DNA of 64,000 nt, taken from Methanosphaerula subterraneus. Its GTDB lineage: Archaea; Halobacteriota; Methanomicrobia; Methanomicrobiales; Methanospirillaceae. The DNA lies in the NCBI RefSeq assembly GCF_052055875.1, contig NZ_CP170508.1, forward strand, positions 992,001 to 1,056,000. Direction: 5' to 3'. Positions 6,247-14,752 of this stretch are shown piece after piece. A program made the position numbers and the translations under genes. The notes beneath the pieces are model-generated. The model searched no databases and was not told the DNA's origin. It was given only the letters and a program-made list of their open reading frames with translations. Each line of letters opens with the position of its first letter. The first letter of the stretch is position 1.

Positions 6247-7947
6247 ATGGTTGAGGCGAGCTATGCGACCGGAATCTCTGATCTCCCGTTGATCGGGAAG
6301 ACGATCGGTGCGATGCTGAACGATATTGTGGCCAGGTACCCGGAGAACGATGCCATGATCTCAGTGCATCAGAACATCCGCTGGACCTACAGCCAGTTCC
6401 TCGGGCAGGTGAACGCGCTGGCGAAGGGTCTGATGGCACTGGGTGTTGAGCGGGGGGACCGTGTCGGCATCTGGGTGATGAACTATGCCGAGTGGACCGT
6501 CGCACAGTTCGCGAGCGCGAAGGTCGGTGCGGTCATGGTGAACATCAACCCGGCCTACCGGACCTTCGAGTTTGAGTTCGCTATGAAACAGGCAGAGGTG
6601 CAGACTCTGATCCTGCAGGGCCGGTTCAAGTCCTCCGACTATGTCGGAATGTTCTACGAAGCCTGCCCCGAGGCCTACGAGTGCAGCCCGGGCAGGATCA
6701 GCAGCGAGAAGTTCCCGTTCCTGAAGAATGTGATCTTCCTCGACGATATCCCATACAACGGGATGTTCACGCTGAACGAGGTGATCAGGAAGGGGGAGCT
6801 GATCAGCCCCGACGAACTGGCCGAGCGGGAGGAGTCGCTCGACTTCGACGATGCGATCAACATCCAGTACACCAGCGGGACCACCGGATATCCCAAAGGG
6901 GTCGTGCTGACCCATCACTCGGTGATGAACAACGGGTTCTTCATCGGCGAGGGGATGAACTTCACCGAGAAGGACCGGCTCTGTATCCCGGTCCCGTTCT
7001 ACCACTGCTTCGGGATGGTCCTCTCCAATATGGCCGCGGTCACCCACGGTTCTACGATGGTGATTCCATCGCCAGCGTTTGATGCGGAGGCGGTGCTGCG
7101 AGCCGTTCAGGACGAACGCTGCACCGCCCTCCACGGGGTTCCAACAATGTTCATCGCCGAACTGGCTCACCCTAACTTCAAAAATTACTACCTCGGAACG
7201 CTCCGGACCGGGATCATGGCCGGCTCACCCTGCCCGATCGAGAAGATGAAGGAGGTCGCCACGGTGATGAACATGCGGGACGTCGTGATCGTGTACGGCC
7301 AGACTGAAACCTCACCTGGGGTCACGATGACCACCACGAAGGACACTCTTGAGAGGCGGGTCTCGACGATCGGGCAGGCCTTCCCGAGCACCGAACTGAA
7401 GATCATCGACCCGAACACCCAGCGGATCCTCCCGCGTGGGGAGATCGGAGAGATCTGTGCGCGGGGGTACATGACGATGAAGTGCTACTACAACAACCCC
7501 TCCGCAACCAGGGCTGCGCTGGATGCGAACGGCTGGGTCCATACCGGGGATCTCGGTTCGATGGACACGGAGGGGTTCCTGAAGGTCGAGGGTCGACTGA
7601 AGGACATGGTGATCCGCGGCGGCGAGAACATCTACCCCCGCGAGATCGAGGAGTACCTCCATCACCACCCAAAGATCAGCGATGTCTACGTGATCGGGGT
7701 GCCTGACAAGAAGTACGGCGAGGAACTGATGGCCTGGGTCTCGATCATGAAGGGGGAGACGCTGACCCCGGATGAGATCAGAGAGTTCTGCAAGAATCGG
7801 ATCGCCCGGTATAAGATCCCGCGGTACTACAAATTCGTCGACACCTTCCCGATGTCGGTGACCGGCAAGATCCAGAAGTTCGAGATGCGGAAGATCGCCA
7901 TCGAGGAACTGAATCTCGGCGAAGCCTCGACGATCAAGACCGCGTAA
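6247..7947 (+). CDS. AMP-forming acyl-CoA synthetase
   Basis: A 566-residue member of the ANL superfamily, which activates a carboxylic acid to an acyl-adenylate and then to its CoA thioester. Visible motifs are the P-loop YTSGTTGYPKG, the VYGQTETSPG motif, the ATP-binding GWVHTGDLG, the hinge GRLKDMVIRGGENIYP and the C-terminal catalytic lysine in SVTGKIQKFEM. The overall pattern resembles medium/long-chain fatty-acid ligases of the FadK/AMP-binding group; the substrate is not determined. ATG 6247 (MVEASYATG) is preferred over the upstream ATG at 6136: a TATA element lies at about 6158-6169, so the upstream codons would be untranscribed. T-runs near 7982-7989 end the transcript. It diverges from the tRNA-Trp gene. 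Confidence 0.87.
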   Translation: MVEASYATGISDLPLIGKTIGAMLNDIVARYPENDAMISVHQNIRWTYSQFLGQVNALAKGLMALGVERGDRVGIWVMNYAEWTVAQFASAKVGAVMVNINPAYRTFEFEFAMKQAEVQTLILQGRFKSSDYVGMFYEACPEAYECSPGRISSEKFPFLKNVIFLDDIPYNGMFTLNEVIRKGELISPDELAEREESLDFDDAINIQYTSGTTGYPKGVVLTHHSVMNNGFFIGEGMNFTEKDRLCIPVPFYHCFGMVLSNMAAVTHGSTMVIPSPAFDAEAVLRAVQDERCTALHGVPTMFIAELAHPNFKNYYLGTLRTGIMAGSPCPIEKMKEVATVMNMRDVVIVYGQTETSPGVTMTTTKDTLERRVSTIGQAFPSTELKIIDPNTQRILPRGEIGEICARGYMTMKCYYNNPSATRAALDANGWVHTGDLGSMDTEGFLKVEGRLKDMVIRGGENIYPREIEEYLHHHPKISDVYVIGVPDKKYGEELMAWVSIMKGETLTPDEIREFCKNRIARYKIPRYYKFVDTFPMSVTGKIQKFEMRKIAIEELNLGEASTIKTA

Positions 7948-8055
7948 CTCCTTTGGGGGATCAGATCCCACTCATCCCGGCTTTTTTTTAAAAATTGTTC
8001 ATGCGTCTATCTACGGCAGGAAGTGAGATGGATCCTGGCGTGGGTCCCACACCAG

Positions 8056-9096
8056 TCAGACCTTCCCCTCGATCACCCTGTCGGCCACATCCTCGATGGA
8101 GAGGCTCTCCATGCCGTACCGCTCGTGGAGGGCATAGTAGTGCTGCAGGATCTTCTCGAGGAAGGCGGTGTTCACCTCGTAGTCCTTCCCGAAGTTGTGC
8201 GGGTGCCACCAGAGGTGGTACGCAAACCCGAACTTCGCCGCGTAGGTCATCTCGTTCTTGATCCGAAGGAGCCGCAGCCAGTCGAAGGCCGCGGTGAAGG
8301 ATTTGTGCGGATACAGGAACCGGGTCGCCGGGATGGTGACCGGCACCACCGGGTCGATGGCGGCCAACGGAAAGACCCGCGGCCCGGAGAGGCTGATGAA
8401 CGCATCCCCGTAGCGCAGGGCCCGCCGCAGAGTCGTCTCCTCCTCCTCGGTCTTCTCACGGTACAGCCAGTGGTCCATGTTCCCCCGGACCGCGATGATC
8501 CCATACTGTTTGCAGACCCCGACATACTCCTGGTTGAACTGGTTCCGCGGGAGCACGATCGAGGTCGGTTTCAGCCCGTAACCTGCGGCGACCCTGGAGA
8601 ACGCCTCGCAGTCGGCCTCGAAGGATGCGGCGGTCTGCCCCTTCTCGAGGCAGTAAAAGTGCGAGAAGGTGTGCGACCCGATCGTCTGGTTGGGGTGAGC
8701 GAGGATCTCCTGGATCAGCGACGGGGCATAGTGGTACGGATCCGCTGCCTCGTCGACCCCGACCTGATCGATCGTCGGGTACGGCGAGAGGTTCATGTCG
8801 TCGTACTGCGGCTGCAGCGTCGCCGGCGGGAGGGCGGCCATCATCTCGTCCCGGTCCCTGCAGAAGAGCAGCCCGACCGTGGCCCAGGTGGCATGGATCC
8901 CGTAGGTATCGAAGAGTTTGAGAAGGCCCGGCACGACCCGCCGCACCCCACGGAGGTTCTCCCCGTAGGTCTCGACGCTCCGCTTGTCCCGCACACCCCA
9001 GAGCAGTTCGAAGTCCAGCGAGAGGACCAGTGCTCCCTTCCGCCGGACCTGCTCCCGCTTCGGCTTTCCCCGCTGCGTCCTGCTATTCCCGCTCAT
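8056..9096 (-). CDS. Polysaccharide deacetylase-family protein
   Basis: A 346-residue protein of the NodB/polysaccharide deacetylase superfamily, carbohydrate esterase-type metal hydrolases. Motif 1 is LSLDFELLWG (catalytic and metal Asp) and motif 2 is GSHTFSHFYC (metal His pair). A basic N-terminal tail (about 20 residues) precedes the domain. No signal peptide is seen, so it probably acts on a nucleotide-sugar, lipid-linked or other cytoplasmic substrate. It is the last gene of a seven-gene minus-strand operon, 12 bp after the deaminase gene. It may be a passenger, as nothing else in the operon handles polysaccharides. The substrate is unknown. Confidence 0.8.
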   Translation of the reverse strand: MSGNSRTQRGKPKREQVRRKGALVLSLDFELLWGVRDKRSVETYGENLRGVRRVVPGLLKLFDTYGIHATWATVGLLFCRDRDEMMAALPPATLQPQYDDMNLSPYPTIDQVGVDEAADPYHYAPSLIQEILAHPNQTIGSHTFSHFYCLEKGQTAASFEADCEAFSRVAAGYGLKPTSIVLPRNQFNQEYVGVCKQYGIIAVRGNMDHWLYREKTEEEETTLRRALRYGDAFISLSGPRVFPLAAIDPVVPVTIPATRFLYPHKSFTAAFDWLRLLRIKNEMTYAAKFGFAYHLWWHPHNFGKDYEVNTAFLEKILQHYYALHERYGMESLSIEDVADRVIEGKV

Positions 9097-9108
9097 CGGT
9101 GCCCTCCG

Positions 9109-10425
9109 TCACTCGGCCCGGTCGGCAGCCCGTTTCACCAGGTCCGCCGCTGCCTGTGAGGCGCGGCTGAGCACCTCTGCTTCGCCGGGGATCACGCGGT
9201 CCTGCATCAGCACCCGGCCATTGCAGAGGACTGTCTTCACGGCCCCGCCATTGCAGGCATAGACCATGTTCGAGGTCTGGTGGTGGAGGGGGGTGTTGCA
9301 GGGTACCATCCTGTCGATGAGCATGATATCTGCCGGCTCTCCGACCGCAATGAGGCCGCTGCCGAACCCGAGCGCCCGGGTCCCAGCCACGGTGGCCATG
9401 GCGAGCGTCTCTTCGGCCGGCAGGCAGGTCGGGTTGTTCTGCGCGAACTTCTGGAGCAGGGCCGCGATCTTCATCTCCTCGAAGAGGTCCAGGTTGTTGT
9501 TGGAGGCACAGCCGTCGGTGCCGAGGGTGACCGGCACCCCGGCCTCGACGAGCCAGGGGTAGGGCATCGCCCGGTTCACGGCCAGCTTCATGTTACTGGC
9601 TGGATTGTGTGAGACCGTCGTCCCCCGCTCTGCGAGCAGCCGGCAGTCCGCCTGGTCGAGCCAGCAGCAGTGGGCAGCGATCGTCCGGTCAGTCAGGCAC
9701 CCGGCCTGGTCGAGGATCGCCGGCGGCCGTTTTTCAGAGTTCTTCTGTGCATCGGTCACCTCCTGCTCGGTCTCTGATAGGTGGACATGGATCCCGATCT
9801 GCTCTGACGCACTGTAGGCAGCCAGCCAGGCGAGCCCTTCAGGCGAGACGGTGTAGACTGCGTGCGGCCCGACTGCCGGTTTGATCCGCGGGTTCTGCAT
9901 TCCCTTAATGGAGGTGACCAGCGCCTCGGTCGCTTTTATCTCATGCTCCCGCTTGTCGGTGTCGTTCAGATCGATGAACCCGTAGCAGAGCTGGGCCTTG
10001 ACCCCTGCCTGGTCCACGGCTCGGGCCGCCTCCTCCATGAAGAAGTACATGTCATTGAAGGCCGTGGTCCCGCTCCGGATCATCTCTATGCAGGCGAGCC
10101 GGGTTCCCCAGTACACGTCCTCCCCGGTCAGGCAGGCCTCGAGGGGCCAGATCTTCTGCCCAAGCCAGTCCTGCAGGATCATATCGTCAGCATATCCCCG
10201 AAGCAGGGACATCGCGGCATGAGTGTGGGTGTTCGCAAGCGTATGCATCGCAAGAGTACCGGTCCCATCGAGGATCACCTCGGCACCCGAGCGTTCCGGC
10301 CCGCTGATCCTCTCATCGATCATAGCGATCGTCCCGGTCTCATCGATCAGGATATCAACGGGTCGTCCTTCAATACAGGTGCCTGTGATCAGGCACGTCC
10401 TATCTCTTCCTCCAATCTCGTCCAT
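9109..10425 (-). CDS. dadD: 5'-deoxyadenosine deaminase-like amidohydrolase
   Basis: A 438-residue amidohydrolase that matches the DadD/MtaD group, which deaminates 5'-deoxyadenosine, S-adenosylhomocysteine and methylthioadenosine. Metal-binding motifs are NTHTHAAMSLLRG, HVHLSETEQE and LGTDGCASNNNLD, and the C-terminal beta-sandwich part has GEPADIMLID. Methanogen homologues recycle the 5'-deoxyadenosine and SAH produced by radical-SAM and methyltransferase enzymes. It lies 4 bp downstream of the phosphorylase gene and 12 bp upstream of the deacetylase, so cotranscription is near certain. The exact preferred substrate is inferred. Note that N-terminal residues 1-15 are weakly conserved, and a slightly later start is possible. 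Confidence 0.85.
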   Translation of the reverse strand: MDEIGGRDRTCLITGTCIEGRPVDILIDETGTIAMIDERISGPERSGAEVILDGTGTLAMHTLANTHTHAAMSLLRGYADDMILQDWLGQKIWPLEACLTGEDVYWGTRLACIEMIRSGTTAFNDMYFFMEEAARAVDQAGVKAQLCYGFIDLNDTDKREHEIKATEALVTSIKGMQNPRIKPAVGPHAVYTVSPEGLAWLAAYSASEQIGIHVHLSETEQEVTDAQKNSEKRPPAILDQAGCLTDRTIAAHCCWLDQADCRLLAERGTTVSHNPASNMKLAVNRAMPYPWLVEAGVPVTLGTDGCASNNNLDLFEEMKIAALLQKFAQNNPTCLPAEETLAMATVAGTRALGFGSGLIAVGEPADIMLIDRMVPCNTPLHHQTSNMVYACNGGAVKTVLCNGRVLMQDRVIPGEAEVLSRASQAAADLVKRAADRAE

Positions 10426-10429
10426 GAAT

Positions 10430-11101
10430 TCATCCCATTGTTGTTACAATTGCCTGGATCAGCGCCTGGGTTCGCTTTCTGTTCGCCTCTGCAGAGGCGA
10501 GGATCATCTCGTAGGTGACCTCCTCCGCACAGAGCCCCTGGGCAAAGTTGTCGACGGTGCAGACCGCGGCACAGGCGATCCCCAGTTCCGCGGCTATGGT
10601 CGCTTCCGAGGCGATGGTCATCCCGACCAGGTCCCCCATCGCAGCCAGGCTCTGCACCTCGGCGCGGGTCTCGATCCGGGGGCCGCTGGTCTGCACATAG
10701 GTACCCCCCTCGATCATCGCATCATCGCAGAGGACGAGCTCCCGTCGTATTGAACGTGAAAAGCCCGGGCAGATATGCTCGATTGCATGATCATGGATCG
10801 TCGGGACCGGGGCGACGCTCAGGTAGTCGTCGGGGACGACGATCGAGTCCGGCGGGATGGAGCGTTTCAGCGACCCTGCAGACCCGACCAGAACCACCTG
10901 GTCGACCCCGAGGATGGCCAGGGCGGCCAGGTTGGCCTGGTGGTTGATCCGGTGCGGCGGCCGCTGGAACTGGTGCCGGAGCAGGAGGGCCACCTCCCCG
11001 GTGTGCACCTCGGCCGTCCCGTATGGCGTCGCAACGGCCTCTTTTTCGAGGGGCGGCAGGTCACAGAAGAGGAGGCTCGTTCCCCCGATGATACCGAGCA
11101 T
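10430..11101 (-). CDS. MTA/MTI phosphorylase-family purine nucleoside phosphorylase
   Basis: A 223-residue PNP/MTAP family phosphorylase (start MLGIIGGTSL, GSAGSLK, SGPRIETRAE, GMTIASEATIAAELG). It splits a purine 5'-modified nucleoside with phosphate. After a DadD-type deaminase the expected substrates are the inosine forms (5'-methylthioinosine, 5'-deoxyinosine), as in the methanogen MTI phosphorylases; adenosine forms are an alternative. It is shorter than typical MTAP (about 260-280 residues) but the core motifs are intact. It sits between the aldolase (4-bp gap) and the deaminase (4-bp gap), so the three genes form a nucleoside salvage unit. Confidence 0.82.
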   Translation of the reverse strand: MLGIIGGTSLLFCDLPPLEKEAVATPYGTAEVHTGEVALLLRHQFQRPPHRINHQANLAALAILGVDQVVLVGSAGSLKRSIPPDSIVVPDDYLSVAPVPTIHDHAIEHICPGFSRSIRRELVLCDDAMIEGGTYVQTSGPRIETRAEVQSLAAMGDLVGMTIASEATIAAELGIACAAVCTVDNFAQGLCAEEVTYEMILASAEANRKRTQALIQAIVTTMG

Positions 11102-11105
11102 CTCC

Positions 11106-11651
11106 TCACCCCCGGTCCCTGCGGTACTGCTCCTTGAGGATCAGCACCCTGCAGGCGTGCTCGGCGAGCGAGGTGAAGAGGTACGCCTCGTCGAGGGACG
11201 AGGCCGCGGCGAACGTCCCGTGCCCCCTGGCGATCACCACGTTTCGAAGCTGCAACGCAGATCCGACCTCCTGGGCCAGTTCCTTGGAGCCCGGCTTTGC
11301 GCCGACCACCCGGATCGTCGGGCAGAGCATCTGCCCCTCGCTGTCCTCCGGGACGATCTCGTCGGCCAGCAGCGAGACGGCCACTGCATGGGCCGGGTGG
11401 GCGTGGACGATGGCGGTGTGCTGGGTTCCCAGGTAGATCGCACGGTGAACCCTGTACTCGCTCGATGCCTTCTGGGGCACCTGTCCGATGATCGGCACCT
11501 TGATCGGAGACCCGGGGTCATCGAGGTAACAGCCGGTCTGGGTGATATGAAACGATCCCCCGTCCTTGACCGACATGTTCCCAAAGTTCCCACCGACCAG
11601 CCCTTCAGTGAAGAGCCGTTTTCCTATCCGTTCAAATTCCTGATCCAGCAT
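11106..11651 (-). CDS. Class II aldolase (fuculose-1-phosphate aldolase-like)
   Basis: A 181-residue class II aldolase/adducin-family protein. Zinc ligands are visible in AIVHAHPAHAVAV and RGHGTFA; GNFGNMS is the phosphate-binding loop. The archaeal homologue in Methanocaldococcus makes lactaldehyde or uses DHAP, and bacterial homologues beside MTA phosphorylases split 5-deoxyribulose-1-phosphate into DHAP and acetaldehyde (the DHAP shunt). Position next to the deaminase and phosphorylase favours that shunt here, but the sugar-phosphate isomerase (MtnA) is not in the window. ATG 11651 has GAGGTGT upstream and overlaps the preceding gene by 28 bp. Confidence 0.83.
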   Translation of the reverse strand: MLDQEFERIGKRLFTEGLVGGNFGNMSVKDGGSFHITQTGCYLDDPGSPIKVPIIGQVPQKASSEYRVHRAIYLGTQHTAIVHAHPAHAVAVSLLADEIVPEDSEGQMLCPTIRVVGAKPGSKELAQEVGSALQLRNVVIARGHGTFAAASSLDEAYLFTSLAEHACRVLILKEQYRRDRG

Positions 11652-12274
11652 TGTTCACACCTCTGTCTCTGACAGTTCTCTTTTCCAAACTCGACCATGT
11701 GGGCATGGGTGTCCTGGTACGCCGCCACACTCGCCGGCAGCACCTCTTCAAAGAGGCTCTTCAGGCGGGGGCCTTTCAGACGGACGCCAGCACACGAGCA
11801 GATCCTGGTCGTATAGGCATCGATCACAAACATGCACCGACCAAACCCATAACAGAGGATCGAGTCGGCCGTCTCGGCCCCCACCCCCTCGCAGGAGAGG
11901 AGGTCGGCACGGAGATCCTCGGTCGGGCAGCGCCGCATCCCGTCGACCCCACCGTAGCGATCGATCAGGTGGCCGGCCAGGGCCTTCAGCCTCCTCGCCT
12001 TGACCCGGTAGAATCCAGTAGAGTAGATAGCCTGCTCAAGCACCGCAGGGTCTGCCATGGCCAGGGCAGCCAGTGAGAGAAGGCCGACCGCACTCAGGTT
12101 ATCGAGCGCCGTCTCGACATGCTCCCACCGGGTCTGCTGGGTCAGCATCGCCCCGATGATCACCAGCTCCGGATCATCGCTCCACCAGGCCAGCGGACCA
12201 TAGATCGCACCCAGGTTTCTGATCAGTTCAGCGATCGTGTCGTGATCGGTCTCAGATGAACTGGATCCCGACAT
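11624..12274 (-). CDS. HhH-GPD DNA glycosylase (MagIII/endonuclease III-like)
   Basis: A 216-residue base-excision repair glycosylase. The helix-hairpin-helix segment LLSCEGVGAETADSILCYGF is followed by the catalytic Asp in FVIDAYTTRI. The endonuclease III lyase lysine (GVGRKTA) is replaced by Glu (GVGAETA), the pattern seen in the monofunctional 3-methyladenine glycosylase MagIII. The C-terminus has only three cysteines of an iron-sulfur loop (ENCQRQRCEQC) and stops early, so a standard [4Fe-4S] cluster is doubtful. It overlaps both neighbours (23 bp with npdG, 28 bp with the aldolase), indicating translational coupling in the operon. The damaged base it removes is unknown. Confidence 0.82.
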   Translation of the reverse strand: MSGSSSSETDHDTIAELIRNLGAIYGPLAWWSDDPELVIIGAMLTQQTRWEHVETALDNLSAVGLLSLAALAMADPAVLEQAIYSTGFYRVKARRLKALAGHLIDRYGGVDGMRRCPTEDLRADLLSCEGVGAETADSILCYGFGRCMFVIDAYTTRICSCAGVRLKGPRLKSLFEEVLPASVAAYQDTHAHMVEFGKENCQRQRCEQCWIRNLNG

Positions 12275-12899
12275 CCTTCATCTTATTATATCGTGCGATA
12301 TTGAGGAGAAGCGGGGTGATACACTCGATCAGGCTGGAACTCTCCAGTGGTCCTGCATCATAGGCCTTGAGGTGCGAGACCCCGTTCACCAGGTCCATCA
12401 CAAGCGACTTGGCAGCCAGATCGTCACCGCAGACCGGCACTGCATAGTCCAGTTCTTCCTCGATCTTCTTCCATCGGTTCGCTGCGATTACATTGAATGC
12501 AGCGCAGACCTTCGAGCCCGGAAGCAGTTTCTGGACCAGCAGGGCCGCAGATCCCTCGGGAGGCGGGTTGTTGATGAAATGATCTGTCTTCTCCATCGGA
12601 TTCACCGGGCTGACCACGACCTTCCCTTCAAGCCCGTGAACCGAATTGAGCGTTCCCTCGAGATGCTTAAAAGGGACGGCCAGAATCACGATATCGCCGA
12701 AGTCCACCGCCTCCTGGTTGGTGACCCCTCTGCATGAACAGGGGAGACCCAGGTCAGCCAGCGTGATATAGCAGCACCGGCTCGCCTCTTCAGACTTGGC
12801 CGGGTCCCTGGAACCGAGGATCACATCATGCTTCTGGGAGAGACGCATTGCCATTCCCTCTCCAATATCCCCGGTTCCGCCGATGATCCCGATCCTCAA
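12252..12899 (-). CDS. npdG: F420H2:NADP+ oxidoreductase-like protein
   Basis: A 215-residue protein with the N-terminal dinucleotide fold LRIGIIGGTGDIGEGMAMRL and a later KVVVSPVNPMEK, matching the NADPH-dependent F420 reductase (Fno/NpdG) family, which moves hydride between F420H2 and NADP+. The start is TTG at 12899: it is the only start that keeps the GxGxxG nucleotide-binding loop, and it overlaps the thioredoxin stop (TTGA). The first ATG codons fall inside or after the loop. The open frame extends upstream but only as the thioredoxin shadow. NADPH made here could feed the thioredoxin encoded just before it; that link is inference. Confidence 0.85.
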   Translation of the reverse strand: MRIGIIGGTGDIGEGMAMRLSQKHDVILGSRDPAKSEEASRCCYITLADLGLPCSCRGVTNQEAVDFGDIVILAVPFKHLEGTLNSVHGLEGKVVVSPVNPMEKTDHFINNPPPEGSAALLVQKLLPGSKVCAAFNVIAANRWKKIEEELDYAVPVCGDDLAAKSLVMDLVNGVSHLKAYDAGPLESSSLIECITPLLLNIARYNKMKDVGIQFI

Positions 12900-13171
12900 T
12901 CTGTCACCAGGGGACGGAGCATCTGTTCGAGATCCTCTGCACTGGTGACCCCTTCGAGCCGCTTCACAACCTTGCCGTCCTTCTCGATGATCAACGTCGG
13001 AACCACACTGATCTGGTATTCTCCGGCCTCTTTCATGTGCTGGTCGACGTCCATCTTTCGAACCTCGATGGCATCGCCCATCTTCTCCTTCAGACGGTCG
13101 ATCAGGGGGGACTGCATCTTGCACGGTCCGCACCACTCAGCATAAAAGTCAATCAGTACTGGTTTTGACAT
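12896..13171 (-). CDS. trxA: Thioredoxin
   Basis: A 91-residue thioredoxin with the active-site motif AEWCGPCKM (Cys14, Cys17), the conserved cis-proline strand VVPTLII, and YQISVVPT. ATG 13171 is chosen because it follows AAGAGGAT and begins MSKPVLIDFYAEW; the longer frame to 13204 adds a non-conserved tail. It is the first gene of the minus-strand operon running down to 8056 and overlaps the next start by 4 bp. A ferredoxin:thioredoxin reductase catalytic subunit at 33.8 kb, or an F420-linked reductase, could be its reductant. Confidence 0.9.
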   Translation of the reverse strand: MSKPVLIDFYAEWCGPCKMQSPLIDRLKEKMGDAIEVRKMDVDQHMKEAGEYQISVVPTLIIEKDGKVVKRLEGVTSAEDLEQMLRPLVTD

Positions 13172-13228
13172 TGTACATCCTCTTGTGAGGAATCTCTTGC
13201 TCAAAAAGAAGATAAATATTTTGTCGGG

Positions 13229-14752
13229 TTATCGTGACAGAATCGCCATGATAATCCGTCCGTATGCCGGCCGGGTGATGATCACACCGATCAGCACACC
13301 GAGGATCGTGATGATCGCAAACCCGCGCAAGGTCGAGAGGGACATCACCGCCAGCGGGAGCATGGCCATAAAGACCGTTGCCGCCGCAACGACGATGATC
13401 CCGAGTGCCCGTGAAAGCCTTTTCATATACAGGTTCGGCGAGGGAACCCTCCCCTCGTGAAGCACCTCGTCGGTGATGATGATCAACTGGTCGATCCCCG
13501 TACCCAGCACGGCAATCAGCCCTGCTATCGAGGCCAGGTCCAGCTGCTGCGTGAACCGTGCGATACCGAGCAGGATGATGATCTCTGCAAAGTTGGTCCC
13601 GATCATCGGGAGCACAATCATCGGCTCTCTGTACCGGAAGAAGACGACCAGTCCGACGGTGATCAGGGCGAAGAGCCCGGCCAGAATGGACATCAACTTG
13701 AAGTGCTCGCCAAGGGAGGCTGAGACCGAACCGGATCCGGCGACCGAGACGTCGACCGGGAGGGCCCCGGCACGGAGGTGGATCTCCAGGTTCAGCGCCG
13801 AGTTCTGTCCGTCCGTTCCAGCACCGGTCGAGGCATAGAGCTGTTTGACACTCGGCTGTGCACGGAGCTTGGCAGCGAGGTCGCTGCTGAGCGGGGCACT
13901 GTAGACCGTTTGATTGTCCAGTACCATCACCAGGTTATGGTTGGCCGGATCATCGACGGCGCCGTACTTGATCGAACCGTCTCTGAACGCGACCGCACCT
14001 GCATCAGAGAGTGTGAACCCGACACCCCAGTTATCAGAGCCAACAGGCTCCTGTGAGGGCATCGAGACACTGGTGATCGAATCACCGAAGAGCACGTGCT
14101 CAGACTGGTTGTCTGTGGTGTTGATCCGGATCTCGAACTTACCCTGCTTGCCGACGATCTCCTGGGCCGTGTTCATGTCCACACCAGCAAGTTCAATCCG
14201 GATGTACTGGGTGATCCCATTCAGACCGGAGAGGGTGTTCACCTTGGCGTCCTTGGTGCCGAGACTGTTGATCTTGTTCTCAAGGATCCGCTTCACATCC
14301 TCAGCGGTCGTCTTGGTGACCCCCTGCTGATAAGTGAGCAGCTTGCCGCCGGCCGCCTGGAATGCCGTATTCAACTGCTCCTGCGTGAACCCCTTTCTGA
14401 TCTCGAGCTGGTTCTGTCCAGTAGAGACCACTTCGGTGTCGAGCTGTTTATCGAGTGCTGCAATGAAGTCTGCAGTCTTGTTGGTGGTCTCGAACGTGAC
14501 AACCTCTGACTTCAGTTCAAGCTGTATCCATGCTCCTTCCTGCAGGTCAAGACCATACTGTAAGTTGGTGGCGAATTTTCCGTCGCTGTCAATGTGCGGG
14601 AAGATTGCAATCACCGAGAGCACAACCAGCACCAGCACCAGTGCGACATGCCAGTCGGTCAGCAGTGCCTTCCAGTCGATCCCCTTGCCAGTCCGGGCCA
14701 CAGGAACCGCTTCGGTCTCACCCTTTCTCTGAATCTTCTCTCTCTTTGTCAT
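13229..14752 (-). CDS. secD: Protein-export membrane protein SecD
   Basis: A 507-residue RND-type subunit of the archaeal SecDF complex, which assists export through SecYE. It has an N-terminal membrane segment (about 37-54), the signature YGLDLQEGAWIQLEL, a large extracellular domain, and five C-terminal membrane segments, including VLGTGIDQLIIITDEVLHE. ATG 14752 overlaps the secF stop (ATGA) and has GGGGGAGAG upstream, so the earlier ATG at 14788 is rejected. The order secF-secD is the reverse of bacteria but is usual in Euryarchaeota. Confidence 0.93.
   Translation of the reverse strand: MTKREKIQRKGETEAVPVARTGKGIDWKALLTDWHVALVLVLVVLSVIAIFPHIDSDGKFATNLQYGLDLQEGAWIQLELKSEVVTFETTNKTADFIAALDKQLDTEVVSTGQNQLEIRKGFTQEQLNTAFQAAGGKLLTYQQGVTKTTAEDVKRILENKINSLGTKDAKVNTLSGLNGITQYIRIELAGVDMNTAQEIVGKQGKFEIRINTTDNQSEHVLFGDSITSVSMPSQEPVGSDNWGVGFTLSDAGAVAFRDGSIKYGAVDDPANHNLVMVLDNQTVYSAPLSSDLAAKLRAQPSVKQLYASTGAGTDGQNSALNLEIHLRAGALPVDVSVAGSGSVSASLGEHFKLMSILAGLFALITVGLVVFFRYREPMIVLPMIGTNFAEIIILLGIARFTQQLDLASIAGLIAVLGTGIDQLIIITDEVLHEGRVPSPNLYMKRLSRALGIIVVAAATVFMAMLPLAVMSLSTLRGFAIITILGVLIGVIITRPAYGRIIMAILSR

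Noticed and set aside
12252..13136. Longer version of the F420:NADP oxidoreductase-like gene
   Set aside because: Residues before TTG 12899 are the antiphase shadow of thioredoxin; the conserved nucleotide fold begins at 12899.
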